From an uncultured Blautia sp. (GTDB lineage: Bacteria > Bacillota > Clostridia > Lachnospirales > Lachnospiraceae), in the NCBI GenBank assembly GCA_900539525.1, contig UQCM01000024.1, forward strand, positions 1 to 36,269: 36,269 nucleotides of DNA. The letters are read 5' to 3'. The position numbers and the translations under genes were made by a program. Positions within the stretch are counted from its first letter, which is position 1; each line of letters starts with the position of its first letter. The notes under the pieces were generated by a model. The model did no database searches and was not told the origin of the DNA. It worked only from the letters and a program-made list of their open reading frames with translations. Below are positions 1-8,050 of this stretch, one piece after another.

Positions 1-52
1 GAGCGCGACCTTGCCAAGGTCGAGGCCGCGGGTTCGAGTCCCGTCTCGCGCT
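1..52 (+). tRNA. tRNA-Gly (anticodon GCC), 3' part, cut by the window edge
   Basis: The anticodon loop TTGCCAA (about 11-17) is closed by a CGACC/GGTCG stem and gives anticodon GCC, which reads glycine codons GGC/GGU. The T-arm follows, with stem GCGGG/CCCGT around the loop TTCGAGT (33-39). The acceptor 3' strand CTCGCGC is at 45-51 and the discriminator T at 52. CCA is not encoded, so the end must be added by the CCA-adding enzyme found at 17256. The 5' acceptor strand and most of the D-arm lie before base 1. Confidence 0.93.
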
Positions 53-61
53 TTTCTTATG

Positions 62-89
62 CCCTGGAAAGAGATTTCCGGGGTTTTTT
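62..89 (+). terminator. Intrinsic terminator after tRNA-Gly
   Basis: CCCTGGAAA and TTTCCGGGG form a 9-bp stem (one G-T pair) with a GAGA loop. A run of six T follows at 84-89. It lies 10 bases after the tRNA, so it ends the tRNA transcript. Confidence 0.88.
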
Positions 90-193
90 CTGTTATTTCT
101 GCTTCACTGCATTCACAAAAAACACCTCGAACCGGCTGAATTGTAAAAAGTATCAGGACAACGTTTAATTTTGATAAAGATTTTGTAAAGACG

Positions 194-222
194 TTTATAT
201 TTTGCTAAAGATATAGTATAAT
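194..222 (+). promoter_or_regulatory. Sigma-A promoter of pyk
   Basis: A -35 element TTTATA (194-199) and a perfect -10 TATAAT (217-222) are separated by 17 bp in an AT-rich stretch. The predicted transcript has a leader of about 165 nt before pyk. This leader holds a hairpin-forming segment (about 242-270) and the end of a family A repeat (281-350). Confidence 0.72.
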
Positions 223-280
223 AACAGCGATTGCAAATTTGTCAGGCTGTGGACAGCTGACACACCTGAATCTTCATATG

Positions 281-350
281 TAACTGTTCAGAGCCCATCT
301 GCAAAACCGCCTCCTGGTGTTTTCTTTTTGCTCATGCAGGATTCCCGCCA
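281..350 (+). repeat. Family A (MITE-like) repeat, one-ended diverged copy in the pyk leader
   Basis: The segment begins TAACTGTTCAGAGCCCAT and continues with the family's internal motif and the TTTTTGCTCATGCAGG segment seen in the copies at 5628, 7744 and 7892. The inverted right end is missing and several positions have changed, so this is an old or truncated copy. It lies between the pyk promoter and start codon and is therefore transcribed. Its stem (GCCTC against GGTGT) is weaker than in other copies, but a T-rich run follows. Confidence 0.7.
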
Positions 351-395
351 GAATGGTCATTTTGCAGACAGCGAAAACAACAGAAAGGATAGAAT

Positions 396-1820
396 ATGCG
401 AAAAACAAAAATCATCTGTACTTTGGGCCCCTCTACCGATAAAGAAGGCATCATGGAGTCTCTCGTCAAAGAAGGCATGGATGTGGCCCGTTTTAATTTT
501 TCCCATGGCTCCCATGAGGAGCAGGCCGGCCGCCTGCGACTGCTGGAAGAGCTTCGTGAAAAATATGATAAACCGATTGCAGCTCTGCTGGATACAAAGG
601 GACCGGAAATCAGAATCGGCTGTTTCGAAAATAACGGAATCGACCTGCAGGAAGGACAGACCTTTACCCTTACAACTGCTGACATCTCCGGCAATGAGGA
701 AAAAGTTTCCATTACTTACAAGGAACTGTATAAGGATGTGAAACCCGGCGATGCCATCCTGATCGATGACGGTCTGATCGGCATGGAGGTTATGGAGATC
801 TCCGGCGAAGACATTGTGTGTACGGTAAAGAACGGCGGTCATATCTCCAACCGCAAGGGCATCAATGTGCCGGGCGTCGAGCTGAATATGCCGTTTGTAA
901 GTGCGAAGGATTATGACGATATCCTTTTCGGCATTAAAGAGGGCTTTGACTTTATCGCCGCATCCTTTACCCGAACAGCTGCGGATGTTCTGGAGATCCG
1001 CAGGATCCTGAAGGAAAACGGCGGAAGCCATATCAATATCATCGCAAAGATCGAAAATCAGCAGGGAGTCGATCATATCAACGAGATCATCAAGGCTGCC
1101 GACGGCATCATGATCGCCAGAGGAGATATGGGCGTGGAGATTCCTCTCGAGGAGGTTCCTGTCATCCAGAAGAAGCTGATCAGCAAGGTCTACACTGCCG
1201 GAAAGCAGGTCATCACAGCTACCCAGATGCTGGATTCCATGATGAAGCATCCCCGTCCTACTCGTGCGGAGACTACGGACGTGGCAAATGCGATCTATCA
1301 GGGAACCAGTGCGATCATGCTCTCCGGAGAGACGGCCGCCGGACTCTACCCGGTAGAATCCTTAAAGACCATGGTGCGTATCGCGAAACGCGTGGAAAAA
1401 GATATTGATTATGCCCAGATCTTCCGTGAAAATGCACGGATCGAGAATCCGGATATGACTACTGCGATCTCTCATGCGGCCTGCATGACTGCTATCGAAC
1501 TGAAGGCCAAAGCTGTGATCACCGTCAGCAAATCCGGGAAGACGGCGCGCATGGTTTCCAAATACCGCTCCGGCTGCCCGATCGTGGGCTGCACCACAGC
1601 CCCCCACACCTGCCGCCAGCTGAACATGTCCTGGGGTGTCAAGCCGATCCTGATCAAGGAAGAATACAGCTCCGAGATCCTCTTCCTGCACGCCATCGAG
1701 GCTGCCGAGCGGAAAGGATATGTGCAGGAGGGTGATATTATCACCATGACTGCCGGTGTCCCCCTTGGAAAGCCTGGAAATACAAATATCCTTCGTGCGT
1801 GCGTTGTGGGAGAATTTTAG
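396..1820 (+). CDS. pyk: Pyruvate kinase
   Basis: Catalyses the last step of glycolysis, phosphoenolpyruvate + ADP to pyruvate + ATP, in the cytoplasm. The protein has 474 residues, the usual length of a bacterial enzyme without the extra C-terminal domain some Bacillus enzymes carry. It opens with RKTKIICTLGPSTDKEG, the canonical N-terminus with the nucleotide/phosphate-binding region. It contains ARFNFSHG, LLDTKGPEIR, the IARGDMGVEIP Mg/PEP signature and MLDSMMKHPRPTRAETTDVA. The last third is the allosteric C domain. The start is preceded by AAAGGA at about 8 bases. It is a single-gene unit with its own promoter, and the neighbouring gene converges on it. Identification is secure; effector specificity cannot be read from the sequence. 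Confidence 0.97.
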   Translation: MRKTKIICTLGPSTDKEGIMESLVKEGMDVARFNFSHGSHEEQAGRLRLLEELREKYDKPIAALLDTKGPEIRIGCFENNGIDLQEGQTFTLTTADISGNEEKVSITYKELYKDVKPGDAILIDDGLIGMEVMEISGEDIVCTVKNGGHISNRKGINVPGVELNMPFVSAKDYDDILFGIKEGFDFIAASFTRTAADVLEIRRILKENGGSHINIIAKIENQQGVDHINEIIKAADGIMIARGDMGVEIPLEEVPVIQKKLISKVYTAGKQVITATQMLDSMMKHPRPTRAETTDVANAIYQGTSAIMLSGETAAGLYPVESLKTMVRIAKRVEKDIDYAQIFRENARIENPDMTTAISHAACMTAIELKAKAVITVSKSGKTARMVSKYRSGCPIVGCTTAPHTCRQLNMSWGVKPILIKEEYSSEILFLHAIEAAERKGYVQEGDIITMTAGVPLGKPGNTNILRACVVGEF

Positions 1821-1880
1821 TATAACCCACACCAAAACAGTAACGTATTTCATGTGGGTTATACTAGTATAACTCACACC
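1819..1880 (+). repeat. Three-arm repeat/hairpin at the pyk stop codon
   Basis: AGTATAACCCACA (1819-1831) is repeated inverted as TGTGGGTTATACT (1853-1865) and again in direct orientation as AGTATAACTCACA (1866-1878). The middle arm can therefore pair with either outer arm. The first arm overlaps the pyk stop codon. There is no T-tract after the hairpin, so this is not a standard terminator. Confidence 0.7.
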
Positions 1881-1994
1881 AAATAACCTTATGTTTCGCT
1901 GGTCTGCTTTCCCGATAGCACAGGTGTAAAAGCCTCAGCGTGGCCTGGTACAGTGAATAATAAATAACCAGCCATATCACAAATGAAAATTCCC

Positions 1995-2040
1995 GAAAAA
2001 ACCGCTATACCAGGTCTTTGCCTCGGTATAGCGGTTTCTA
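1995..2040 (-). terminator. Terminator between the convergent pyk and lacI-family genes
   Basis: AAACCGCTATACC (1999-2011) pairs perfectly with GGTATAGCGGTTT (2025-2037) around a 13-base loop. On the minus strand the stem is followed by a run of T, which fits the end of the lacI-family transcript at 2071. It may also stop pyk transcripts from the other side. The 250 bp between the two genes hold only this and the 1819-1880 repeat. Confidence 0.82.
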
Positions 2041-2070
2041 TTATATGAACAAATGAAAAACAATGCAGTT

Positions 2071-3084
2071 CTATCTCAGATCCCTCACACTACTCCTCTC
2101 CGTGAGCGTCAGCGGCAGAACCACTTTATATGGCAGACGTTCCGGACTCTGGATGCGTTCCTTTAAAAGTCCAACAGATACCTTTCCCATATTTTCCAGA
2201 TGCGCATTGATACTGGTCAGCGGCGGCTCGATCAGGATAGACAGCGGTGTGTCGTTGAAGCTGATGATGGAGATATCCTCCGGGATCCTGATCCCTTCTT
2301 CATGGAATACACTCACTGCCGTGATTGCCGTTTCTTCATTGTATGCAAGAAAAGCGGTGGGGCGTTCTTCGCCGGACTTCAGCCACTCTTCCACCTGCGC
2401 CCGTGTTTCCTGTATCGTGAGCATGGTATCGATCATCCAACGCTCATCATAGCATCCGAGCCGGCTCATATATTCTTTAAAATACTGCCGTCGTACCTCC
2501 AGCGCCGGACGCTTCTTCTGATCCAGCTTGTAGGTAGGTCCAAGAAAACCGATCCGCTGGTGTCCCCTCTGCGACAGATACTCCACCGCTTGTTCAATAC
2601 CAAGTTTGAAGTTCAGGACAACGGAATCATACTGCTGCTCATCCGGTGCGGAATCAACAAATACAATACATTTACTGATTTCTTTCATCTGTTCGATCTG
2701 GTTTTCCGAAAAAATTCCGATCGCCAGTATACCGTCCAGGTGTTCCTTTTCCAGTGTGCAGTATTTCCCATCCTGCTCCGACAAATAGGAGACCAGATAC
2801 CCTTTCTCCATACATGCCCGAACCACATAGTTTTTCAGATACAGATAATAAGGATCCGACAGCTGCTCGCTCTGCGACATCATCTCCGCAATGGCAATGT
2901 GGAGCGAGTGATTTTTACCTGATCGTCTTGTCTTCGGCAGTGAATAATTCAGTTCATCAGCTGCCTCCAGAATCTTCACCCGGGTGCTGTCCGGTACACT
3001 CATGGTCGGATCATTATTCAGCACACGGGAAATTGTTGTCACGGAAAATCCGGTATGTTTTGCCAGATCTCTGATTGTTGCCAT
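2071..3084 (-). CDS. LacI/GalR-family transcriptional regulator
   Basis: A one-component sugar-responsive DNA-binding regulator of 337 residues, typical family length. The N-terminal helix-turn-helix and hinge read ATIRDLAKHTGFSVTTISR then VLNNDPTMSV, the canonical LacI start. The remainder is a periplasmic-binding-protein-like effector domain with RIGFLGP, AFLAYNEETA and a C-terminal DISIISFNDTPLS segment. The start is set at ATG 3084 because a strong GGGGGAGG lies just upstream; a start 7 codons earlier would have only weak ribosome binding. It is co-directional with and downstream of the GH13 gene at 3374, so regulation of alpha-glucan use is plausible (inference). The effector and operator are unknown. 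A GGAAGGAT/ATCCTTCC hairpin (3124-3148) lies in its leader. Confidence 0.92.
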   Translation of the reverse strand: MATIRDLAKHTGFSVTTISRVLNNDPTMSVPDSTRVKILEAADELNYSLPKTRRSGKNHSLHIAIAEMMSQSEQLSDPYYLYLKNYVVRACMEKGYLVSYLSEQDGKYCTLEKEHLDGILAIGIFSENQIEQMKEISKCIVFVDSAPDEQQYDSVVLNFKLGIEQAVEYLSQRGHQRIGFLGPTYKLDQKKRPALEVRRQYFKEYMSRLGCYDERWMIDTMLTIQETRAQVEEWLKSGEERPTAFLAYNEETAITAVSVFHEEGIRIPEDISIISFNDTPLSILIEPPLTSINAHLENMGKVSVGLLKERIQSPERLPYKVVLPLTLTERSSVRDLR

Positions 3085-3183
3085 TTTAACCTCCCCCTGC
3101 CGCATCTGCTGCGGCTCAGTCCCGGAAGGATGCAGCCCCCATCCTTCCTTATTTCCATTTACTGTTTGTTATGAGCCAAGGGA

Positions 3184-3330
3184 CAAATGGACATAAAAAT
3201 ACATGCTTGCAGGTATTTTTATGTCTATGGGGCCCACAAAACATTCGCAAGCAGCCATTTTTCAAAGAAAAAAGAGAGGATTGCAAATGTTTTTGTCGAT
3301 TTTGAGAGTGTGAAGCACGGAAAAATCGAC
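3184..3330. repeat. Family C composite repeat between the lacI-family and GH13 genes
   Basis: There are three structured parts. A perfect 13-bp stem GACATAAAAATAC/GTATTTTTATGTC (3190-3225) has a loop containing ATGCTTGCA. A 45-bp unit beginning GCAGCCATTTTTCA (about 3251-3295) recurs diverged at 19746-19790. A stem GTCGATTTT/AAAATCGAC lies at 3295-3330. No coding potential is seen. Confidence 0.65.
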
Positions 3331-3373
3331 GCCAGGCTCATTTGTCGGGTAAACTCTTTCTTTACTGCTCTGA

Positions 3374-5509
3374 CTATTCCTTTCTGTCTGAGTGTGCCGG
3401 GACTTCCGCATTCTCCAGTACCACTGCAGCCTTCGCCGGAAGTTCCAGGGTAATCTTTCCATTTACACACTCATAGATTTCCGGTTCCTCTGTAACCAGC
3501 TCCTTGCCGGTTAAAAGGATCCGTTTCATCTTTTTCCCGTTTTCAATTCCCGCCTGCCATACAGACAGGGAGATCTCCTCCGTCTCCTCCCCGTTGTTGA
3601 AGGCGATGACCATCTGCTCTGTTTCACTGAATCTGGCATAGCTGATGCAGTTCCTCCGGCTCTCCAGGAATTTCAGGGATCCATGCGTCAGCACGGGATA
3701 TTCCTTATGGATATGTATCATCTTACGGTAGAATTCGATCAGTTCCCTATCCTCATGCCCCCAGGGATAGGTTCTCCGGTTATCCGGATCTGTGAATCCT
3801 ACCTGTCCAGCCTCATCACCGTAATACAGTGTAGGCGCTCCCGGCCATGTCATCTGCATAACGATTGCTTCCCGCATCACCGATTTATCGACACCCTCAG
3901 CAGCAGCCTCATGCCCCAGTCTGTCTACTCTTCCCACCTTATGGTTCGTCCTGGTAAGGAAACGGGAATGGTCATGATTGGAAAGTTCATTCATGGCTGT
4001 CTGCAGGGAAGGCGCCAGGAAATTTGACATATGATGGCTCATGGCACCGATAAAGCTTCCACTGTCGCCCAGCAGATCCTCCCGGTACTCATCACTGTGT
4101 TTTTCCATTCCGGTAAAGAACCAGGTCAGCGGCTCCATAAAAGCGTCATAATTCATGACTGTGTCCCACTCGTCCCCCCGAAGCCATGGCCCCGGATTTC
4201 CGTAATGCTCCGCCAGAATAATCGCATCCGGATTTGCTTCCTTCACCACCTTGCGGAATTCCTTCCAGAATCTGTGATTGTACTCGTTACTGAATCCCAG
4301 ATCCGCCGCCACATCCAGACGCCACCCGTCCGCATTGAAAGGCGGAGAAACCCACTTTCTGGCGATATCCATAATATATTCATAAAGCTTTGCAGACTCC
4401 TCATAGTTCAGCTTCGGCAGTGTATCGTGTCCCCACCACCCATCATAATAGGGATTATACGGCCATTCATGCTCATTATTAAACTTGAAAAAGCTCCGGT
4501 ACGGACTGTCTGCCGACACATAGGCACCTTTCTCGTATCCATCCTGATGCTCATAGATACATTCCCTGTCCAGCCACTTATTGAAAGATCCGCAGTGATT
4601 AAACACCCCGTCAAGGATGACCTTCATCCCGCGGCTGTGCGCCTCCTCGATCAGATGGATCAGAAGCTGATTGCTGGCTTCTAAATTCTCCCGGTCTGTC
4701 ACACGCTGAATATACCTGCCGGCCTGTGCATTGTCTGTGCAGCCCTCCGGAAGGACCTCTCCACCGTCTTTAACGATTTTTCCGTAATGTGGATCCACAT
4801 AGTCATAATCCTGAATATCATACTTATGATTGGACGGAGATACAAAGATTGGATTGAAATAAATCACATCCACTCCCAACTCCTGCAGGTAATCCATCTC
4901 GTCAAGCACACCCTGCAGATCTCCGCCATAGAACTCCCTGATTCCCATGCGGCTCTCCGGAAATTTATCCCAGTCTGTCACCTTTGATACCCTGGCGCCG
5001 ATATAAAAATACTCTCCATCCTCCACATCGTTGGATGAATCCCCTTTCCGGAACCGGTCCACAAAGATCTGGTACATCACTGCGCCCTTTGCCCAATCCG
5101 GTGTCTTAAATCCGGGCGCGATTGCAAAAGCATAATACTCCTGCAGATCTCTGGACACTCCGCGTTTATTGTAAAAACAGTGCATCTTTCCTACGCATAC
5201 TTCAAAATAATAATGAAGGATCCTGTCACCCATCGTGATCTCTATCTTAAAGTAATCAAAATTCCCCACCGTTTTCTCATAATCCATCAGAATCCGGTTG
5301 GCGCCGCTGATCCAGTATACATAGTCTATATTATTTCTTGCCGCACGAAAACGGATCGTGACCTTCTCACCTGCCTCCGGCTCCATCGGTGTCACATAGT
5401 TCTCTGTCTCATCACTGAACAGACCGCCTGGACGGAAGATCGGCCGCATCCGCATGGCATAAACCTCTGATTTCTGTAAATAGTCAATATCAATCGTCTT
5501 CGAATCCAT
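3374..5509 (-). CDS. Glycoside hydrolase family 13 alpha-glycosidase (neopullulanase/cyclomaltodextrinase type)
   Basis: Hydrolyses (or transfers) alpha-glucosidic bonds in maltodextrins, cyclodextrins or pullulan fragments. The protein has 711 residues and no signal peptide, so it is cytoplasmic and acts on imported oligosaccharides. Residues 1-130 look like the beta-sandwich (CBM34-like) domain of this subgroup. The catalytic barrel shows all four GH13 regions: DGVFNH (300-305), DGWRLDVAAD with nucleophile Asp399, AEHYG with acid/base Glu434, and SNHDHSR with Asp513. A beta-sandwich C-terminal domain follows. The start is ATG 5509, preceded by GGAGGGAACC; the in-frame ATG six codons earlier lacks such a site. 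Exact substrate specificity cannot be assigned. Confidence 0.93.
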   Translation of the reverse strand: MDSKTIDIDYLQKSEVYAMRMRPIFRPGGLFSDETENYVTPMEPEAGEKVTIRFRAARNNIDYVYWISGANRILMDYEKTVGNFDYFKIEITMGDRILHYYFEVCVGKMHCFYNKRGVSRDLQEYYAFAIAPGFKTPDWAKGAVMYQIFVDRFRKGDSSNDVEDGEYFYIGARVSKVTDWDKFPESRMGIREFYGGDLQGVLDEMDYLQELGVDVIYFNPIFVSPSNHKYDIQDYDYVDPHYGKIVKDGGEVLPEGCTDNAQAGRYIQRVTDRENLEASNQLLIHLIEEAHSRGMKVILDGVFNHCGSFNKWLDRECIYEHQDGYEKGAYVSADSPYRSFFKFNNEHEWPYNPYYDGWWGHDTLPKLNYEESAKLYEYIMDIARKWVSPPFNADGWRLDVAADLGFSNEYNHRFWKEFRKVVKEANPDAIILAEHYGNPGPWLRGDEWDTVMNYDAFMEPLTWFFTGMEKHSDEYREDLLGDSGSFIGAMSHHMSNFLAPSLQTAMNELSNHDHSRFLTRTNHKVGRVDRLGHEAAAEGVDKSVMREAIVMQMTWPGAPTLYYGDEAGQVGFTDPDNRRTYPWGHEDRELIEFYRKMIHIHKEYPVLTHGSLKFLESRRNCISYARFSETEQMVIAFNNGEETEEISLSVWQAGIENGKKMKRILLTGKELVTEEPEIYECVNGKITLELPAKAAVVLENAEVPAHSDRKE

Positions 5510-5627
5510 GGTTCCCTCCAATGGCATTTTCTCTCTACCTTGCGGTATATACTCTACCAGTATAAACCATTCAGTCCAAAATGGAAAGAAAAAATTAGTA
5601 ATATTTACTGTTCTTTTTTACAGAAAG

Positions 5628-5734
5628 TAACTGTTCAGAGTCCATTCGCAAAATCGCCTCTTGGAGGCTTTCCTTTTGCTCATGCAGGGCTCTCGCCCTA
5701 TAGATTTATAAAATTTGCATGACTCTGAACAGTT
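5628..5734 (+). repeat. Family A (MITE-like) repeat, 107-bp copy
   Basis: It starts TAACTGTTCAGAGTCC and ends GACTCTGAACAGTT, giving 14 bp of terminal inverted repeat. Internally GCCTC-TTG-GAGGC forms a hairpin followed by TTTCCTTTT. Compared with the 151-bp copy at 7892 it lacks about 44 bp near the right end. It carries no reading frame of note. Confidence 0.88.
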
Positions 5735-5740
5735 GTACGT

Positions 5741-5768
5741 AAAAAAGACGACCTGGCGGCCGTCTTTT
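5741..5768 (-). terminator. Terminator downstream of ftsH
   Basis: AAAAGACGACC and GGCCGTCTTTT form a strong stem with a short loop. Read on the minus strand the stem is followed by six T. It lies about 130 bp after the ftsH stop and probably ends the transcript of the ftsH block. Confidence 0.82.
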
Positions 5769-5899
5769 CGGAGAAGGTATTTCTCTTATGGGGTGTAGCA
5801 AAAACTATATAATGTATTGGGGGGTTTTACGATATGTATTATAGCATCGTACCCCAAATAAGTGTGCACAAACTTCACAAATTTCACTATATGTTTTTG

Positions 5900-7714
5900 T
5901 CAGTTTTTCACAAACAACGCCTCAAACTGCTCTCTTCCGATCTTCTCCTCTTTGATCAGAAGCTCCGCACATCTGTGAAGCACATCCATGTGCTCTTCGA
6001 TCAGGCTCTTTGCCTTCGCGTAGGATTCATCTATGATACGCTTTACCTCGCTGTCGATCAGAGCCTGTGTATCTTCTCCATAATGCCTCGTGTGTGCCAG
6101 ATCTCGCCCGATAAACACTTCATCCTCATCCGTATCGTAGTTGATCAGTCCCACCTTCTCAGACATCCCATATCTCGTAACCATGGCACGCGCCAGCTCT
6201 GTCGCCTGCTTAATATCCTGGGATGCTCCCGTAGTCACATCTCCGATCACCAGCTCCTCTGCGACTCTTCCTCCAAATCCAACGATAATGTCCTGAAGCA
6301 TCCTGCCCTTTGTATCGAACATTTCATCCTTTTCCGGCAGAGGCATCGTATAGCCTGCCGCCCCCATCCCGGTGGGGATAATGGAAATCGTATGCACCGG
6401 TCCCACGTCCGGAAGCACATGAAAGAGAATCGCATGGCCTGCCTCATGATATGCGGTGATCCGTTTTTCTTTTTCGGAAATGACCTTACTCCTCTTCTCT
6501 GCACCGATTCCCACTTTGATAAAGGCTGACCGGATATCCTCCTGTACGATATAGCACCGGTCTGACTTTGCTGCCTGAATAGCCGCCTCATTCATCAGGT
6601 TCTCCAGGTCTGCTCCGGTGAAACCTGCCGTCGTCCGGGCGATCTCCTCCAGATCTACATCATCTCCCAGCGGCTTTCCTTTCACATGCACCTGAAGGAT
6701 TTCCAGCCTTCCTTTTACATCCGGTTTTCCAACGCCAACCTTGCGGTCAAAGCGTCCCGGACGCATGATCGCCGGATCCAGGATATCCACACGGTTCGTC
6801 GCAGCCATGACAATGATCCCTTCATTGACTCCGAAACCATCCATCTCTACCAGCATCTGGTTTAAGGTCTGCTCTCTTTCATCGTGGCCGCCGCCCATTC
6901 CGGTTCCGCGCCTTCTGGCTACTGCATCGATCTCGTCAATAAATACAATACACGGTGCGTGTCTCTTCGCCTCCCCGAACAGGTCACGGACGCGGGATGC
7001 ACCCACACCTACGAACATTTCCACAAAATCCGAACCGGATATGCTGAAGAAGGGGACACCCGCCTCTCCTGCCACCGCCTTTGCCAGCAGTGTCTTTCCT
7101 GTTCCCGGAGGACCCACCAGCAGTACCCCCTTGGGGATGCGCGCACCCAGCTGGATATATTTCTTCGGTTCCTTTAGAAAGTTCACGATCTCCTGGAGCT
7201 CTTCTTTTTCTTCCTCCAGTCCCGCCACATCCTGAAAGCTCACCTTTTTCATATCCGGCATGATGACTGTAGCGCGGCTCTTTCCGAAATTCATCATTTT
7301 GTTGTTTCCGCCATTCGCCTGACGGTTCATAAATGCAAACAGCAGTATAAACATCACAGCCATCAGCAGCATGGGGAGAACTGTGGTCATAAACACACTT
7401 TCCTTCTCGATGTCATACATATAGCTGGGGATATCCTCGTCCATCAGGATATCCTGGACTTCCTTCACATCTGCTGCATTCAGTTTCTTTGGAGACGTGC
7501 CGTCTGTGAAATAGACGACCAGCTGACCCGTCGGCACCTGTTCATTCGGATGGATATCCACTCTGGCAACTCTCTCATCCTGAATCGCATTCAGAAACTG
7601 CCAGTAGGTATATGTTTCCTGTGTATCAAATCCATTCCGGAAAATAAACACAAACAACACCACTGCCAGGGCGATCAGGGCATAGAAGCCTACTCCTTTT
7701 GAAGTATTTTTCAA
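5900..7714 (-). CDS. ftsH: ATP-dependent zinc metalloprotease FtsH
   Basis: A membrane-anchored AAA+ protease that degrades unassembled membrane proteins and short-lived regulators. The 604 residues are family length. It has TM1 (about 11-26), an extracytoplasmic domain and TM2 (about 111-128). The AAA module has Walker A GPPGTGKT (201-208), Walker B FIDEID (258-263) and a second region of homology near 305-322. The M41 peptidase zinc motif is HEAGH (423-427). The start codon is TTG: the only AGGAGAG ribosome binding site sits 9 bases upstream of it, and no ATG lies near. The gene follows hpt, as in B. subtilis, but two tandem family A repeats separate them here. Confidence 0.97.
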   Translation of the reverse strand: MKNTSKGVGFYALIALAVVLFVFIFRNGFDTQETYTYWQFLNAIQDERVARVDIHPNEQVPTGQLVVYFTDGTSPKKLNAADVKEVQDILMDEDIPSYMYDIEKESVFMTTVLPMLLMAVMFILLFAFMNRQANGGNNKMMNFGKSRATVIMPDMKKVSFQDVAGLEEEKEELQEIVNFLKEPKKYIQLGARIPKGVLLVGPPGTGKTLLAKAVAGEAGVPFFSISGSDFVEMFVGVGASRVRDLFGEAKRHAPCIVFIDEIDAVARRRGTGMGGGHDEREQTLNQMLVEMDGFGVNEGIIVMAATNRVDILDPAIMRPGRFDRKVGVGKPDVKGRLEILQVHVKGKPLGDDVDLEEIARTTAGFTGADLENLMNEAAIQAAKSDRCYIVQEDIRSAFIKVGIGAEKRSKVISEKEKRITAYHEAGHAILFHVLPDVGPVHTISIIPTGMGAAGYTMPLPEKDEMFDTKGRMLQDIIVGFGGRVAEELVIGDVTTGASQDIKQATELARAMVTRYGMSEKVGLINYDTDEDEVFIGRDLAHTRHYGEDTQALIDSEVKRIIDESYAKAKSLIEEHMDVLHRCAELLIKEEKIGREQFEALFVKN

Positions 7715-7743
7715 TTGATAACTCTCCTTTCTGACACTCTATA

Positions 7744-7891
7744 TAACTGTTCAGAGTCCATTCGCAAAATCGCCTCTGCGAGGCTTTCCTTTTGCTCATG
7801 TAGGGCTCTCGCCCTATAGATTTATAAAATTTGCCTCTGGTGAGCAAGCTCCCCAAGGCAAATATTTATAAATCTGCATGACTCTGTTTTA
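7744..7891 (+). repeat. Family A repeat, tandem unit 1 of 2
   Basis: A 148-bp unit whose left end and interior are nearly identical to the following copy. Its right end reads GACTCTGTTTTA instead of GACTCTGAACAGTTA, so this junction is altered. It contains the GCCTC-TGC-GAGGC hairpin and T-rich run. It lies in the ftsH upstream region. Confidence 0.9.
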
Positions 7892-8042
7892 TAACTGTTC
7901 AGAGTCCATTCGCAAAATCGCCTCTGCGAGGCTTTCCTTTTGCTCATGTAGGGCTCTCGCCCTATAGATTTATAAAATTTGCCTCTGGTGAGCAAGCTCC
8001 CCAAGGCAAATATTTATAAATCTGCATGACTCTGAACAGTTA
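7892..8042 (+). repeat. Family A repeat, tandem unit 2 of 2, complete 151-bp copy
   Basis: The most complete copy, with perfect 15-bp terminal inverted repeats TAACTGTTCAGAGTC and GACTCTGAACAGTTA. The interior holds a hairpin GCCTC-TGC-GAGGC followed by TTTCCTTTT. It also holds a second inverted pair (TTTATAAAATTTGCCT against AGGCAAATATTTATAAA). It ends 8 bp from the hpt stop codon. Copies 1 and 2 together fill nearly all of the 336 bp between hpt and ftsH. Confidence 0.92.
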
Positions 8043-8050
8043 CTATCATT

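Larger units (their letters stand above)
5510..5899. other. Intergenic region between the GH13 gene and ftsH (390 bp)
   Basis: Reading from the GH13 start outwards, it contains a plausible minus-strand promoter for GH13 (-10 TATACT at about 5559-5564 with a weak TTTCCA -35). Next come a family A repeat (5628-5734) and the ftsH terminator (5741-5768). Then there is an imperfect hairpin with arms GGGG...ACGAT (5821-5833) and ATCGTACCCC (5846-5855). No credible gene is seen. Confidence 0.6.

Noticed and set aside
357..1250. A 297-residue open frame on the minus strand opposite pyk
   Set aside because: It lies antisense to a clear pyruvate kinase, has no family signature or ribosome binding site, and is the codon-bias shadow of the real gene.
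3225..3470. Small frames in the lacI-GH13 gap and GH13 3' end
   Set aside because: They run through family C repeat DNA or antisense to GH13 and have no start signals.
7744..8042. Tandem repeats considered as a CRISPR array
   Set aside because: The units are 148-151 bp, adjoin without spacers, have inverted ends, and no cas gene is present.
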